Assembly (NCBI RefSeq): GCF_001787335.1
Contig: NZ_CP014674.1
Coordinates: forward strand, 2,757,001-2,821,000
Direction of reading: 5' to 3'
DNA: 64,000 bases
Origin: Kozakia baliensis
GTDB taxonomy: Bacteria > Pseudomonadota > Alphaproteobacteria > Acetobacterales > Acetobacteraceae
Positions within the stretch are counted from its first letter, which is position 1, and each line of letters opens with the position of its first letter. The notes beneath the pieces were generated by a model. The model made no database searches. It was given only the letters and a program-made list of their open reading frames with translations, and was not told where the DNA came from. This document shows, one piece after another, positions 17,633-25,092 of this stretch. Position numbers and translations under genes: made by a program.

Positions 17633-18613
17633 ATGCCGCTCTTGACGCCCGTCGCTCCACGGCGCGTGCTGCTCGTCACCGGCCTTTCGGGAGCCGGAAA
17701 ATCTTCCATTCTGCGTATTCTGGAAGATCTGGGCTACGAGGTGATCGACAACCCACCGCTGCATTTGCTGGATGCCCTCGTCTCCCGTTCGGATCAGCCG
17801 CTGGCGATCGGCGTGGACGTTCGCACCCGCGGTTTCGAATCCCAGGCCGTACTCGATGCGCTGGGCCGCCTGCGCGCCCGCCCCGATTGCCACGCCGAAC
17901 TGCTCTACGCCACGGCGGAAACCGATATTCTCCTGCGCCGCTATACCGCCACCCGGCGGCGCCACCCACTCGATAACAGCCCCGATACCGCGCCGGGTCT
18001 GGCGCATAATATCGAGCAGGAAACGCGCCTCCTGGCGCCGCTCCGCGCCCATGCCGATCTGGTTATCGATACGTCCGACCTACCGCCGCCGGACCTGCGC
18101 CGATTGATCGAATCCAGGTTTGGGCGCATGGCGGAAGGCGAGAACCTGACGGTAACGCTCATGTCCTTCGCCTATCCCGCCGGGTTGCCGCGCGAAGCAG
18201 ACATGGTGTTCGACGCCCGATTTCTCCGTAACCCGCATTACGATCCCGACCTCAAACCTCTAACAGGTCTCGACTCCGTCGTACAAAATTACGTGCGCCA
18301 GGACCCGGATTACGAAGCGTTTCTCGATCATATTCTCGCGCTGTTGCGCCTGGTGCTGCCACGCTTCGTCACGGAAGGTAAGAAACACGCGACAATCGCC
18401 ATCGGCTGTTCGGGAGGCCAACATCGCTCGGTTACGCTGATTGAGGCCGTCGCGGCGGCTTTGAGCGCGCCTGTCGATAATTTTTCCTTGTCAGACGGGC
18501 CAATCGTCGTCATGCATCGGGAATTGGCACGCCAGGGGCGCAGCACCTGGCGCTGGGCGCGACCGCCTCAGCTTGCCACGATGGACGAACAGACGCGGAT
18601 CAGTCGCTCTTGA
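17633..18613 (+). CDS. rapZ: RNase adapter protein RapZ (YvcJ-like nucleotide-binding protein)
   Basis: About 326 residues with a P-loop near the N-terminus (LLVTGLSGAGKSSILRILED), DNPPLHLLDAL, GVDVRTRGF, the TVTLMSFAYPAGLP segment, DARFLRNPHYDPDL and the conserved C-terminal IAIGCSGGQHRSVTLIEAVA. In enterobacteria it guides RNase E to the GlmZ small RNA; in alphaproteobacteria the RNA partner is not established. The ATG at 17633 is immediately preceded by AAGG, too close for a ribosome site; a TTG at 17642 sits eight bases after AAGGA and may be the real start. Its place between hprK and the PTS genes is common and suggests co-regulation. Confidence 0.93.
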   Translation: MPLLTPVAPRRVLLVTGLSGAGKSSILRILEDLGYEVIDNPPLHLLDALVSRSDQPLAIGVDVRTRGFESQAVLDALGRLRARPDCHAELLYATAETDILLRRYTATRRRHPLDNSPDTAPGLAHNIEQETRLLAPLRAHADLVIDTSDLPPPDLRRLIESRFGRMAEGENLTVTLMSFAYPAGLPREADMVFDARFLRNPHYDPDLKPLTGLDSVVQNYVRQDPDYEAFLDHILALLRLVLPRFVTEGKKHATIAIGCSGGQHRSVTLIEAVAAALSAPVDNFSLSDGPIVVMHRELARQGRSTWRWARPPQLATMDEQTRISRS

Positions 18614-18689
18614 ACGCTTCGCATGACTGCCAACATACCGTTTCATTGCCCTGCTCCTTAAAAGCGGCGCTCAGAAAGGTTGGCTCCCG

Positions 18690-19199
18690 ATGATCGGGAT
18701 GATTTTGATCACTCATGGCGCGTTAGGCGAAGCCCTGCGCGACATCGTCACGCACGTGGTGGGCCCGCAATGCCAGTTCCAAGCGATCGGTGTGGACTGC
18801 CTTGATGATATCGTGGCGACGCGCGCAAAGTTGCAGACGGCCATCGCCGAAACCGACGATGGCGAAGGCGTGCTTCTTCTGACCGACATCTTCGGCAGCA
18901 CCCCTTCCAACCTGGCATTATCTTTGCGTCGCGAAGGTCAGGTTGAAGTGCTCGCCGGCGTCAACGTCCCCATGTTGGTGAAGCTCGCGAAGACGCGCAG
19001 CAACCATACTTTGGCGGAATGCGCCGAACTGGCCACTTCGGCTGGGCGCAAATATATCGCTGCTGCGTCTCAGCTTCCTCCCTCTTGCCTGCAAGGTGGG
19101 AAAAGCTGCGAAATGGTGATGAAAGCGACCCTCAGCTTCGTGCCGCATGTTCCGTCCTCTTCCTTACCCGTTATGGCGTTGCCGCGCGCGCCTTCATGA
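18690..19199 (+). CDS. PTS EIIA component, mannose family
   Basis: Phosphocarrier of the mannose-type EIIA fold, receiving phosphate from HPr. MIGMILITHGALGEAL at the N-terminus contains the active-site His9, and VLLLTDIFGSTPSNLAL matches the family. At 169 residues it is longer than the usual 130 or so: about 35 residues after RKYIAAASQLPPS have no obvious family counterpart. The stop overlaps the HPr start (ATGA), so the two are translationally coupled. No EIIB, EIIC or EIID is present here, which points to a regulatory rather than sugar-transporting PTS. Confidence 0.9.
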   Translation: MIGMILITHGALGEALRDIVTHVVGPQCQFQAIGVDCLDDIVATRAKLQTAIAETDDGEGVLLLTDIFGSTPSNLALSLRREGQVEVLAGVNVPMLVKLAKTRSNHTLAECAELATSAGRKYIAAASQLPPSCLQGGKSCEMVMKATLSFVPHVPSSSLPVMALPRAPS

Positions 19200-19480
19200 C
19201 GGAAACTGCACCCGTGCGCCGTGAAATCGAGATCGTCAATCGTCTCGGGCTGCATGCGCGCGCCGCCGCCAAGCTGGTTTCGGTCGCCGAGCGCTTCAAA
19301 GCCGAGATCGAAGTCTCGCGCGACGGCCAGAGCGTCTCCGCCCTTTCCATCATGGGCCTGATGATGCTCGGTGCGGGACGAGGCGAGAAAATTCAACTCG
19401 AAGCAACGGGCGAGGACGCCACGGCGGCAATGGATGCCGTCTCCGCGCTTGTGATGGATGGTTTCGGCGAACGTGATTAA
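19196..19480 (+). CDS. ptsH: Phosphocarrier protein HPr
   Basis: A 94-residue protein passing phosphate from EI to EIIA. The active His20 sits in IVNRLGLHARAAAKLVSVAE, and the HprK target serine is Ser51 in SALSIMGLMMLGAG, so this HPr can be phosphorylated at both sites. I start it at the ATG at 19196 (MTETAPVRREIEI) because of the overlap with the EIIA stop and because earlier starts lie in unrelated frame-shadow sequence. Confidence 0.95.
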   Translation: MTETAPVRREIEIVNRLGLHARAAAKLVSVAERFKAEIEVSRDGQSVSALSIMGLMMLGAGRGEKIQLEATGEDATAAMDAVSALVMDGFGERD

Positions 19481-19529
19481 ACGCCTGCGTCGTCCTTCTA
19501 TCGAAAATCTAGAGCCTGACGGCAAACCG

Positions 19530-21296
19530 ATGCGCATCCTGCAAGGGCGACCGGTTTCGGCAGGCGTGGTCGTGGCGCGGGCTTCCCTCGTTCAAGAACG
19601 CCCTCTCCCGCCGATCGAGCATACGCGCAGCCTGCTCTCGGTAGAGAGCGAAATCACGCGCCTAGACGCCGCCATCGCGCAAACTTTGAAGCAACTGGCG
19701 AAGCTGCGGGAAAAGCTGGCAAGCCTGCCCGAAGAAGGGCGGGAAGAAATCAGCGCGCTGCTGAGCGTTTATGAACGTATGCTCAGCCATTCGCGCCTTG
19801 TGCGGGCGGCGCGTGCCCGCATCTTGCAAGACGCGTTGACTGCCGAAGCCGCCGTTCAGCAGGAAAGCGATGCTCTGGCGCTACGGGCAGGGCCTCAACC
19901 CGGCATGCCGGAAGAAGAGATCGAGGCGGCCCGAAGACGCGCGGGCGAGTTCCGAGAAGTCGCCCGGCGCCTCTTGCGCAATCTGACCGGCGTCTCGTTC
20001 CGGGCTTTTTCCAATATTCCCACCGGAACGGTCTTGGTGGCGGAACAAGTGCGCCCGGCCGATGCGGCGTTGATCGACCCCAACCGGATTGCCGCCGTTC
20101 TATCGGAAGGTGGCGGCGTCACCGATCATACCGCGATCATGATGCGGGCGTTGAATGTGCCTGCCGTGCTCGCCATCCCCCAACTTTCCGAAATTGTGCG
20201 GGACGGCGATCTGCTGATCGTCAATGGCACTACGGGCAGCATCATCCTGCACCCCGATGCGCCGACCCTGGCCAAAGCGCGCGACACCATGGCCGAGGAG
20301 GCGCGCGAGCGTAAGGGAATCGGGCGTCTGCGGCGGCTGCCAGCGCGGCTGCTCAGCGGGGAGGATATCGAACTCCTGGCCAACGTCGAATTGCCTGCCG
20401 AATTGCCGCTATTGCTTCGGAATGGGGCCGTGGGCATCGGCTTATTACGCAGCGAATTCTTGTTCGACGAAGAACTTCCTCTTCCCGATGAAGATGGCCA
20501 ATACGCCGTCTATGCTGGGATGGTGTCGGATATGGAAGGGCGGATCACCACGATCCGCGTTCTAGATTGGGGCGGGGAAAAAGGCATCGCCCGGCTCCGG
20601 CAGCTTGGTCTGCCCGCTGGAGATGAAGCGGAAAATCCGGCAATGGGCATGCGTGGCCTACGCTTACTCCTGGCCCATCCTGAAATATTGGAAGTGCAAC
20701 TCGCCGCAATCCTGCGCGCCAGCTTGATCGGCCCGGTACGGATCTTGCTACCGATGGTGACTTCCACCAACGAAATCATCGCGGCGCGCGAACATTATGA
20801 ACGCGTGGCGAAACGCCTGCGCCGACGCGGTGTCAAAATCTCCGCCGATCTGCCGCCGCTTGGCATCATGATCGAAACGCCCGCCGCCGCCCTGACGACG
20901 GACGCCCTCGTACGCCAAGCCGACTTTCTTGCCGTCGGCACCAACGATCTCACCATGTACACCCTGGCGGTGGATCGCGCTTCCTCAATGACGTCCGAGC
21001 TTTATTCGCCGCTACATCCTGCTGTGCTGCGCCTTATCCGCGCCTCGGCGGACGATGCCTTCCGTTCGCACCGCCCAATTTGCGTTTGCGGGGAGCTCGC
21101 CGCCGATGCGCGTGCGGTGGCCTTGCTCATCGGCCTTGGCATCCGCTCATTTTCCATGAATGCAGCCGCCTTGCCGCGCGTCAAACGCATGATCCGTTCA
21201 TTGACGCTGGATTCCTGCGATACGCTCTGCCGCCAAGCCATGCTCACCAGCGACCCCATCGAACTCCAAAAACTCGTTCGCCAGTTCGCTGTCTGA
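19530..21296 (+). CDS. ptsI: PTS enzyme I (phosphoenolpyruvate-protein phosphotransferase)
   Basis: Uses phosphoenolpyruvate to phosphorylate HPr. The 588-residue product starts MRILQGRPVSAGVVVA, matching the normal enzyme I beginning; an in-frame ATG at 19458 would add 24 untypical residues and overlap ptsH. The active-site His200 is in GGGVTDHTAIMMRALNVPAV. The PEP-binding barrel follows with GLLRSEFLFD, LDWGGEKGIARLR and LAVGTNDLTMYTLAVDRAS, then CGELAADARAVALLIGLG. It lacks an N-terminal GAF domain, so it is the classical enzyme I rather than the EI-Ntr type. It is the last gene of the cluster. Confidence 0.94.
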   Translation: MRILQGRPVSAGVVVARASLVQERPLPPIEHTRSLLSVESEITRLDAAIAQTLKQLAKLREKLASLPEEGREEISALLSVYERMLSHSRLVRAARARILQDALTAEAAVQQESDALALRAGPQPGMPEEEIEAARRRAGEFREVARRLLRNLTGVSFRAFSNIPTGTVLVAEQVRPADAALIDPNRIAAVLSEGGGVTDHTAIMMRALNVPAVLAIPQLSEIVRDGDLLIVNGTTGSIILHPDAPTLAKARDTMAEEARERKGIGRLRRLPARLLSGEDIELLANVELPAELPLLLRNGAVGIGLLRSEFLFDEELPLPDEDGQYAVYAGMVSDMEGRITTIRVLDWGGEKGIARLRQLGLPAGDEAENPAMGMRGLRLLLAHPEILEVQLAAILRASLIGPVRILLPMVTSTNEIIAAREHYERVAKRLRRRGVKISADLPPLGIMIETPAAALTTDALVRQADFLAVGTNDLTMYTLAVDRASSMTSELYSPLHPAVLRLIRASADDAFRSHRPICVCGELAADARAVALLIGLGIRSFSMNAAALPRVKRMIRSLTLDSCDTLCRQAMLTSDPIELQKLVRQFAV

Positions 21297-21459
21297 ACTC
21301 TCGTTCGCGATCATTAGAAGCGAGCAGCTTTTTCTCATTCTCGCGTAATAAAAACCAAAAGATCGCTCTTAATATCTCTCATTTACCGTGAGACATGTCA
21401 GCATATCGAACACACCATCCAAAAATGGCTGTTTTCTGCAATTTTTTTTAAGGGAAAAA

Positions 21460-21535
21460 TGGTGGAGCCAATCGGAATCGAACCGACGACCTCCTGAATG
21501 CCATTCAGGCGCTCTCCCAACTGAGCTATGGCCCC
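21460..21535 (-). tRNA. tRNA-Ala (anticodon GGC)
   Basis: A 76-base tRNA gene with the CCA end encoded. The acceptor stem GGGGCCA pairs with TGGCTCC. The anticodon stem CCTGA/TCAGG encloses the loop ATGGCAT with anticodon GGC (Ala). The T arm contains GGTTCGATTCC. A short plus-strand open frame here is an artefact of tRNA sequence. It stands alone, 163 bp after ptsI; that gap (21297-21459) shows nothing else recognisable apart from A/T-rich runs that may include the ptsI terminator. Confidence 0.97.
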
Positions 21536-21621
21536 GCCAGATCATCAACGGCTTTCTTGGGAAAAAACCGGTGGCGCCGATATAGCGGGGTCATCTCGCT
21601 CTGACAAGCCGGAAAAATGAT

Positions 21622-22242
21622 TTATTCCATCACGAGATGAAAACGACGTAACGCGGCCAATAAAGGCAAGCGCGGCAAGCCGAGAATAGCATCGAACGCG
21701 CCGTCGATTTTCTCGAAAAGCTGAACTCCCATCCCTTCGAGCCGATAACCGCCGACACAATTCAGAATATGCTCACCTTCCAGAGAGAGATAATTTTCTA
21801 AAAACGCATCCGAAAAATGTCGCATCGTCAGATGCGGCGTTTCCACATGCTCCCAAACGGGCTGTCCTTGCCGATAAAGCACCAGCGCTGTGCAAAGCAT
21901 ATGCGTCTGGCCGCGAAGAAGGCATAATTGTCGGCGCGCCTCGGCAAGATCCGTCGGTTTGTCGAAACCCGTTCCCCGATAATCGAGCACCTGATCGGCC
22001 GCAATGACCCAGCTTTCCCCGAAAGAGGCATCTTCCTCGAACAAACGACGAGCCTTGGCATGAGCCAGCCCCAAGGCGATTTCGCGTTGCGGCATGGCGC
22101 GCGCCCGTGCCCGGTCGCGCCATGCCGCCTCATCCAATGTCACCGGACGGGGCGTCACTGCCAGCCCCGCATCTTGTAAAAGCGCTAAACGCGCCGTCGA
22201 ACCGCTTGCGAGTACTAATCTCGATTCGTTCGATTGGTTCAT
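21622..22242 (-). CDS. maf: Maf-family nucleoside triphosphate pyrophosphatase
   Basis: House-cleaning enzyme that hydrolyses non-canonical or excess nucleoside triphosphates. The 206-residue protein has LVLASGSTARLALLQDAGL in place of the usual SASPRR start, WVIAADQVLDYRG with the catalytic aspartate, KPTDLAEARRQLCLLRGQTH and a GGYRLEGMGVQLFEKIDGAF segment. Its ATG at 22242 is the left boundary of the candidate replication origin. maf beside the origin and hemE is a frequent alphaproteobacterial arrangement. Confidence 0.9.
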   Translation of the reverse strand: MNQSNESRLVLASGSTARLALLQDAGLAVTPRPVTLDEAAWRDRARARAMPQREIALGLAHAKARRLFEEDASFGESWVIAADQVLDYRGTGFDKPTDLAEARRQLCLLRGQTHMLCTALVLYRQGQPVWEHVETPHLTMRHFSDAFLENYLSLEGEHILNCVGGYRLEGMGVQLFEKIDGAFDAILGLPRLPLLAALRRFHLVME

Positions 22243-22252
22243 AAGGCGACTC

Positions 22253-22352
22253 CAGTACTGATGACGATTCTAAAACCCTGCGGATAGAGAGCGTCAGTAC
22301 TGGGGTACATGGGGACAGTACTGCAATTCTCCTTATGCCGTACCGAGTACTG
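22253..22352. repeat. Iterated CAGTACTG palindromes in the origin region
   Basis: The 8-base palindrome CAGTACTG occurs exactly at 22253-22260, 22295-22302 and 22316-22323, with a one-base variant GAGTACTG at 22345-22352 and another AGTACT core at 22211-22216 inside the start of maf. Spacings are 43, 42, 21 and 29 bp; 42 and 21 bp are close to whole turns of B-DNA, so several sites face the same side of the helix. They look like a binding array for a dimeric protein. Confidence 0.8.
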
Positions 22353-22381
22353 GGGATGAGCGTTTTTTCCGACGCGCCGGT

Positions 22382-22394
22382 GAGTTGTACACAG
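22382..22394 (+). promoter_or_regulatory. DnaA-box-like repeat, copy 1
   Basis: GAGTTGTACACAG, identical to the copy 70 bp downstream. The TTGTACACA core matches the DnaA consensus TTATCCACA at seven of nine positions. Confidence 0.6.
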
Positions 22395-22451
22395 ACCTTC
22401 TGTGGGTCTTTCGGGATAAGTTTCCAGAGCGTAGGAATCCTGCGGGTTTAA

Positions 22452-22464
22452 GAGTTGTACACAG
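22452..22464 (+). promoter_or_regulatory. DnaA-box-like repeat, copy 2
   Basis: Exact second copy of GAGTTGTACACAG. It is followed at once by TGTGAGTAA (22465-22473), a seven-of-nine match to the box in the opposite orientation. Confidence 0.6.
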
Positions 22465-22507
22465 TGTGAGTAAGTCGGGGTACGTTTTCGGAAAGACGGG
22501 TACCCCG

Positions 22508-22516
22508 TCATCCACA
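22508..22516 (+). promoter_or_regulatory. Near-consensus DnaA box
   Basis: TCATCCACA differs from TTATCCACA at one base. It abuts the inverted repeat GACGGG-TAC-CCCGTC (22495-22509) and lies just left of the pyrimidine-rich stretch before hemE. Confidence 0.7.
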
Positions 22517-22573
22517 GGGTTCAACTACTCCGTCAGGATTTCTTTCTTTTTTCTTTCATGGTTATTGGACGGT

Positions 22574-23629
22574 ATGGATCGCGAAAACTCTCCCTCAGCT
22601 CTTCCCTCCAAACCGCTTTTGCGCACCTTGCATGGAGAAGCGCAGTGGCCGCCGCCGATGTGGCTGATGCGGCAGGCCGGGCGGTATCTTCCCGAATTCC
22701 GGGCCATGCGAGCCAAAGCGGATTTCCTGACGCGTTGCATGACGCCGGATATCGCAACGGAGCTGACCCTTCAGCCCATCCGCCGTTATGACATGGATGG
22801 CGCTATTTTGTTTTCCGATATTCTGATCCTGCCCTGGGCTATGGGGCAATCTCTTGAATTTGTCGAAGGAAAAGGCCCGGTTCTGGGCGCGATCCGCGAT
22901 CGGGCGGCGTTGGATCGGCTCGATCCCGGACGGGTGGCGGAAGCCACGGCGCCGGTGCGGGAGACGTTGAGCCGCCTACGCCGCGAATTGCCACCGCAAA
23001 CCACGCTTTTGGGTTTTGCCGGAAGCCCCTTCACGGTGGCGTGCTACATGGTCGAAGGCAGCGGATCGCGCGAGTTCGCCATCACGCGCCAGATGGCGTT
23101 GACCGAACCGGCATTGTTCGACGCTCTGATGGATAAGCTGACCGAAGCCACGGCTGAAATGCTGATCGGACAGGTGGAAGCCGGCGCCGAAGCGGTGATG
23201 CTGTTCGATAGCTGGGCTGGGCTGCTACCGCCTTCGCAGTTCCGCCGCTACGTCATCGCACCGACGCGCCGCATCGTGGAGCGCCTGCGTGAAGCCTATC
23301 CCACTTTGAAAATCATAGGCTTTCCGCGTTTGGCGGGCATCATGGCCGCTGAATATGCGCGGGAAACATGCGTGGACGCGCTTGCCTGCGATACCAGCGT
23401 GGATATGACGCAGATGGCGCGCATGGTGCCGGACGATCTGACGCTACAGGGCAATCTCGACCCGCTGATCCTTCAGGCGGGCGGCGAAGGCATGATCCGT
23501 GAAGCGCAGGCTATTCGCGATGCAATGCGCGGTCGCCCGCATATCTTCAATCTCGGCCATGGCGTCGTGCCGCAAACGCCACCCGAGCATGTGGCGGCGC
23601 TGGTTCAAGCCGTGCGCGACGTTTCGTAG
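22574..23629 (+). CDS. hemE: Uroporphyrinogen III decarboxylase
   Basis: Decarboxylates uroporphyrinogen III to coproporphyrinogen III in heme synthesis; cytoplasmic. The 351-residue product has the signatures MWLMRQAGRYLPEFRAMRAK, FSDILILPWAMGQ, GFAGSPFTVACYMVEGSGSR and the C-terminal NLGHGVVPQTPPEHV. The ATG at 22574 (MDRENSPSALP) is chosen; the frame stays open back to 22385, but that stretch is origin sequence with no family similarity. It is the first gene of a rightward run hemE, HAD hydrolase, hemJ. Confidence 0.95.
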   Translation: MDRENSPSALPSKPLLRTLHGEAQWPPPMWLMRQAGRYLPEFRAMRAKADFLTRCMTPDIATELTLQPIRRYDMDGAILFSDILILPWAMGQSLEFVEGKGPVLGAIRDRAALDRLDPGRVAEATAPVRETLSRLRRELPPQTTLLGFAGSPFTVACYMVEGSGSREFAITRQMALTEPALFDALMDKLTEATAEMLIGQVEAGAEAVMLFDSWAGLLPPSQFRRYVIAPTRRIVERLREAYPTLKIIGFPRLAGIMAAEYARETCVDALACDTSVDMTQMARMVPDDLTLQGNLDPLILQAGGEGMIREAQAIRDAMRGRPHIFNLGHGVVPQTPPEHVAALVQAVRDVS

Positions 23630-23638
23630 GGGATGACG

Positions 23639-24334
23639 ATGTCGCACGCGCTGGACCCTGCCGGGCAGCTACGGCTCGTCATTTTCGATTGCGATGGCGT
23701 CCTGGTGGATAGCGAAGGCCCGTCCAACAATTTGCTTGCCGAAGTCGCGCGTCAAAACGGCGTGCGGATTTCGGGAGAGGAAGCTTTCGAACGTTTCGCG
23801 GGAAAGGCATTGTCCCAGGTCCAACAGGAACTGGAATCCGAAAGCGGCAAAAGCCTGGGCGATGATTATGTTCAGCGGATGCAGAGCCGCTTGGTGCAAC
23901 TCATGCGCGAGGAAGCCGAGCCGATCGACGGCGCAGGGTCCATGCTCCAGGCCGTTCGCGCTTTGGGACTGCCTGTGCGCGTCGGGTCCAACTCTTCCGT
24001 GGAAGAAATGGAGGCGAAGTTCGAGCGTGTAGGGTTCGAACAGCATTTCAGCGCGGATCGTATTCATTCGGCACGCGACATGGGGCGTCCGAAGCCGGAC
24101 CCGCATGTCTATCTTCACGCGGCGAGAATGGAAGGCGTCACACCGAGCGAATGCGTGGTGATCGAGGATTCAGATACGGGCGTCGCCGCGGCGCATGAGG
24201 CGGGCATGGCCTGCGTTCTGCTTCGCGCGGAAGGGCCGACATCGCCACGGAATTGGCCTGGGCTTGTGCGCATCCGTCATCTCGACGAACTGGCCCCGTA
24301 TCTACGCGGCGTTCTGGAAAGGCAAAAACTTTGA
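23639..24334 (+). CDS. HAD-superfamily hydrolase (CbbY/Gph-like phosphatase)
   Basis: About 231 residues. Motif I is VIFDCDGVLVDSEGPSNNLL with the nucleophile aspartate; motif II is VRVGSNSSVEEM; motif III and IV are GRPKPDPHVYLHAA and CVVIEDSDTGVAAAHEAGM. A helical cap follows motif I, as in beta-phosphoglucomutase and phosphoglycolate phosphatase relatives; the substrate cannot be told. The ATG at 23639 is six bases after AGGGG; an ATG at 23633 is also possible. Nine bases separate it from hemE and its stop overlaps the hemJ start, so it is part of the heme operon. Confidence 0.88.
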   Translation: MSHALDPAGQLRLVIFDCDGVLVDSEGPSNNLLAEVARQNGVRISGEEAFERFAGKALSQVQQELESESGKSLGDDYVQRMQSRLVQLMREEAEPIDGAGSMLQAVRALGLPVRVGSNSSVEEMEAKFERVGFEQHFSADRIHSARDMGRPKPDPHVYLHAARMEGVTPSECVVIEDSDTGVAAAHEAGMACVLLRAEGPTSPRNWPGLVRIRHLDELAPYLRGVLERQKL

Positions 24335-24780
24335 GCGCATTGCTGCCCTGGCTCGCTTGGCTGCGCGCCTTTCATGTCATGTCGTTCGTGGCCTGGATGG
24401 CGGGTATTTTTTATCTCCCGCGCCTTTACGTCTATCACAGCCAGGTCGCTCCGGGCACGGCGGAGAGCGCGCGGTTTCAGATCATGGAGCGCCGCCTGCT
24501 ACGCGGCATCATGAACCCGGCCATGATCGCGACCTTGCTGTTCGGTGGGCTCATGGCGTCCGTCCCGGGGATCATCGACTGGGATGCGCCCTGGTGGTGG
24601 GCCAAGCTGCTCGGCGTGTTCGGGTTGTTCGCTTTTCACGGAGCCTGCTCGAAATGGCGGCGTGATTTCGAGCAGGATCGTCGCCTTCATTCGGAGCGGT
24701 TTTACCGGATCGCGAATGAAGTGCCGACGCTATTGATGGCGCTGATCGTCATCATGATCATCGTTCGGCCCGGCGGCTGA
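24331..24780 (+). CDS. hemJ: Protoporphyrinogen IX oxidase HemJ
   Basis: Membrane enzyme that oxidises protoporphyrinogen IX to protoporphyrin IX. The 149-residue protein has about four membrane segments: WLRAFHVMSFVAWMAGIFYLP with the conserved His, MNPAMIATLLFGGLMASVPG, WWAKLLGVFGLFAFHGACSKW and VPTLLMALIVIMIIVRPGG. RLYVYHSQ and RFYRIANEVP are typical of the family. The start is the TTG at 24331, which overlaps the preceding stop codon (TTGA). An enzyme two steps after HemE in the same operon supports the call. Confidence 0.9.
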   Translation: MSALLPWLAWLRAFHVMSFVAWMAGIFYLPRLYVYHSQVAPGTAESARFQIMERRLLRGIMNPAMIATLLFGGLMASVPGIIDWDAPWWWAKLLGVFGLFAFHGACSKWRRDFEQDRRLHSERFYRIANEVPTLLMALIVIMIIVRPGG

Positions 24781-24783
24781 TTT

Positions 24784-25092
24784 TCAATAGCCGGAATCGC
24801 TGAGCAATTTGACGATAATGGCGCGCCATTCATCCATGATCTCGCCATGTTGCATGCTGTGTCCGGCACGCCGATACCAGTAACGCGCGTTGCTCAAATC
24901 GCCTTCGCGCCGGTGTAGCCAGGCATGAACCCAATCGCACTCCGGTTCTCCTTCATGCGATTGAACAATGTCATGAGCGGCGGACCAATCGGACTTTCCC
25001 GCCCACCATAGAGCGGTCAGCGCCGGGCTAAGGCCAGCCGGGGGCGTCGTTTCGTCCAGGCTTTCCGTGAACATCGAGATCGTCATGCTCAT
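24784..25092 (-). CDS. Small conserved-looking protein of unknown function (102 aa)
   Basis: Not a family I can assign. The 102-residue sequence is rich in Trp and His, with the distinctive stretch CDWVHAWLHRREGDLSNARY followed by WYRRAGHSMQHGEI. The repeated helix-like pattern suggests a small all-helical protein. GGAGG sits seven bases before the ATG at 25092, a good ribosome site; an alternative ATG is two codons later. It overlaps the end of the SDR gene by four bases, so it is the last gene of a leftward dedA-SDR-unknown operon and is convergent with hemJ. Confidence 0.8.
   Translation of the reverse strand: MSMTISMFTESLDETTPPAGLSPALTALWWAGKSDWSAAHDIVQSHEGEPECDWVHAWLHRREGDLSNARYWYRRAGHSMQHGEIMDEWRAIIVKLLSDSGY

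Larger units (their letters stand above)
22243..22573. other. Candidate chromosomal replication origin (oriC)
   Basis: A 331-bp gap between the divergent maf and hemE genes with no credible coding sequence. It holds a near-consensus DnaA box TCATCCACA (22508-22516, 8 of 9 bases), two copies of TTGTACACA (22385-22393 and 22455-22463, 7 of 9), further 7-of-9 matches on the opposite strand (22411-22419 and 22465-22473), an iterated CAGTACTG palindrome on the maf side, three GGGGTAC motifs and a pyrimidine-rich, A/T-rich stretch at 22537-22560 that could unwind. Caulobacter and other alphaproteobacteria have the origin next to hemE. The identification combines these signals with known synteny; no skew computation was run. 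Confidence 0.78.

Noticed and set aside
21388-21585. 65-codon plus-strand open frame
   Set aside because: It runs through the tRNA-Ala gene in antisense and yields the familiar tRNA-derived peptide artefact.
22239-22511. 90-codon minus-strand open frame in the origin gap
   Set aside because: Low-complexity translation, no ribosome site, and it overlaps repeated DnaA-like and palindromic elements that explain the sequence better.
22385-22573. N-terminal extension of hemE
   Set aside because: The frame is open but begins at a TTG inside a DnaA-like box and has no similarity to the family; the ATG at 22574 gives the normal length.
22243-22573. CtrA binding sites in the candidate origin
   Set aside because: Only an isolated TTAA half-site is present (near 22447); no TTAA-N7-TTAA was found.
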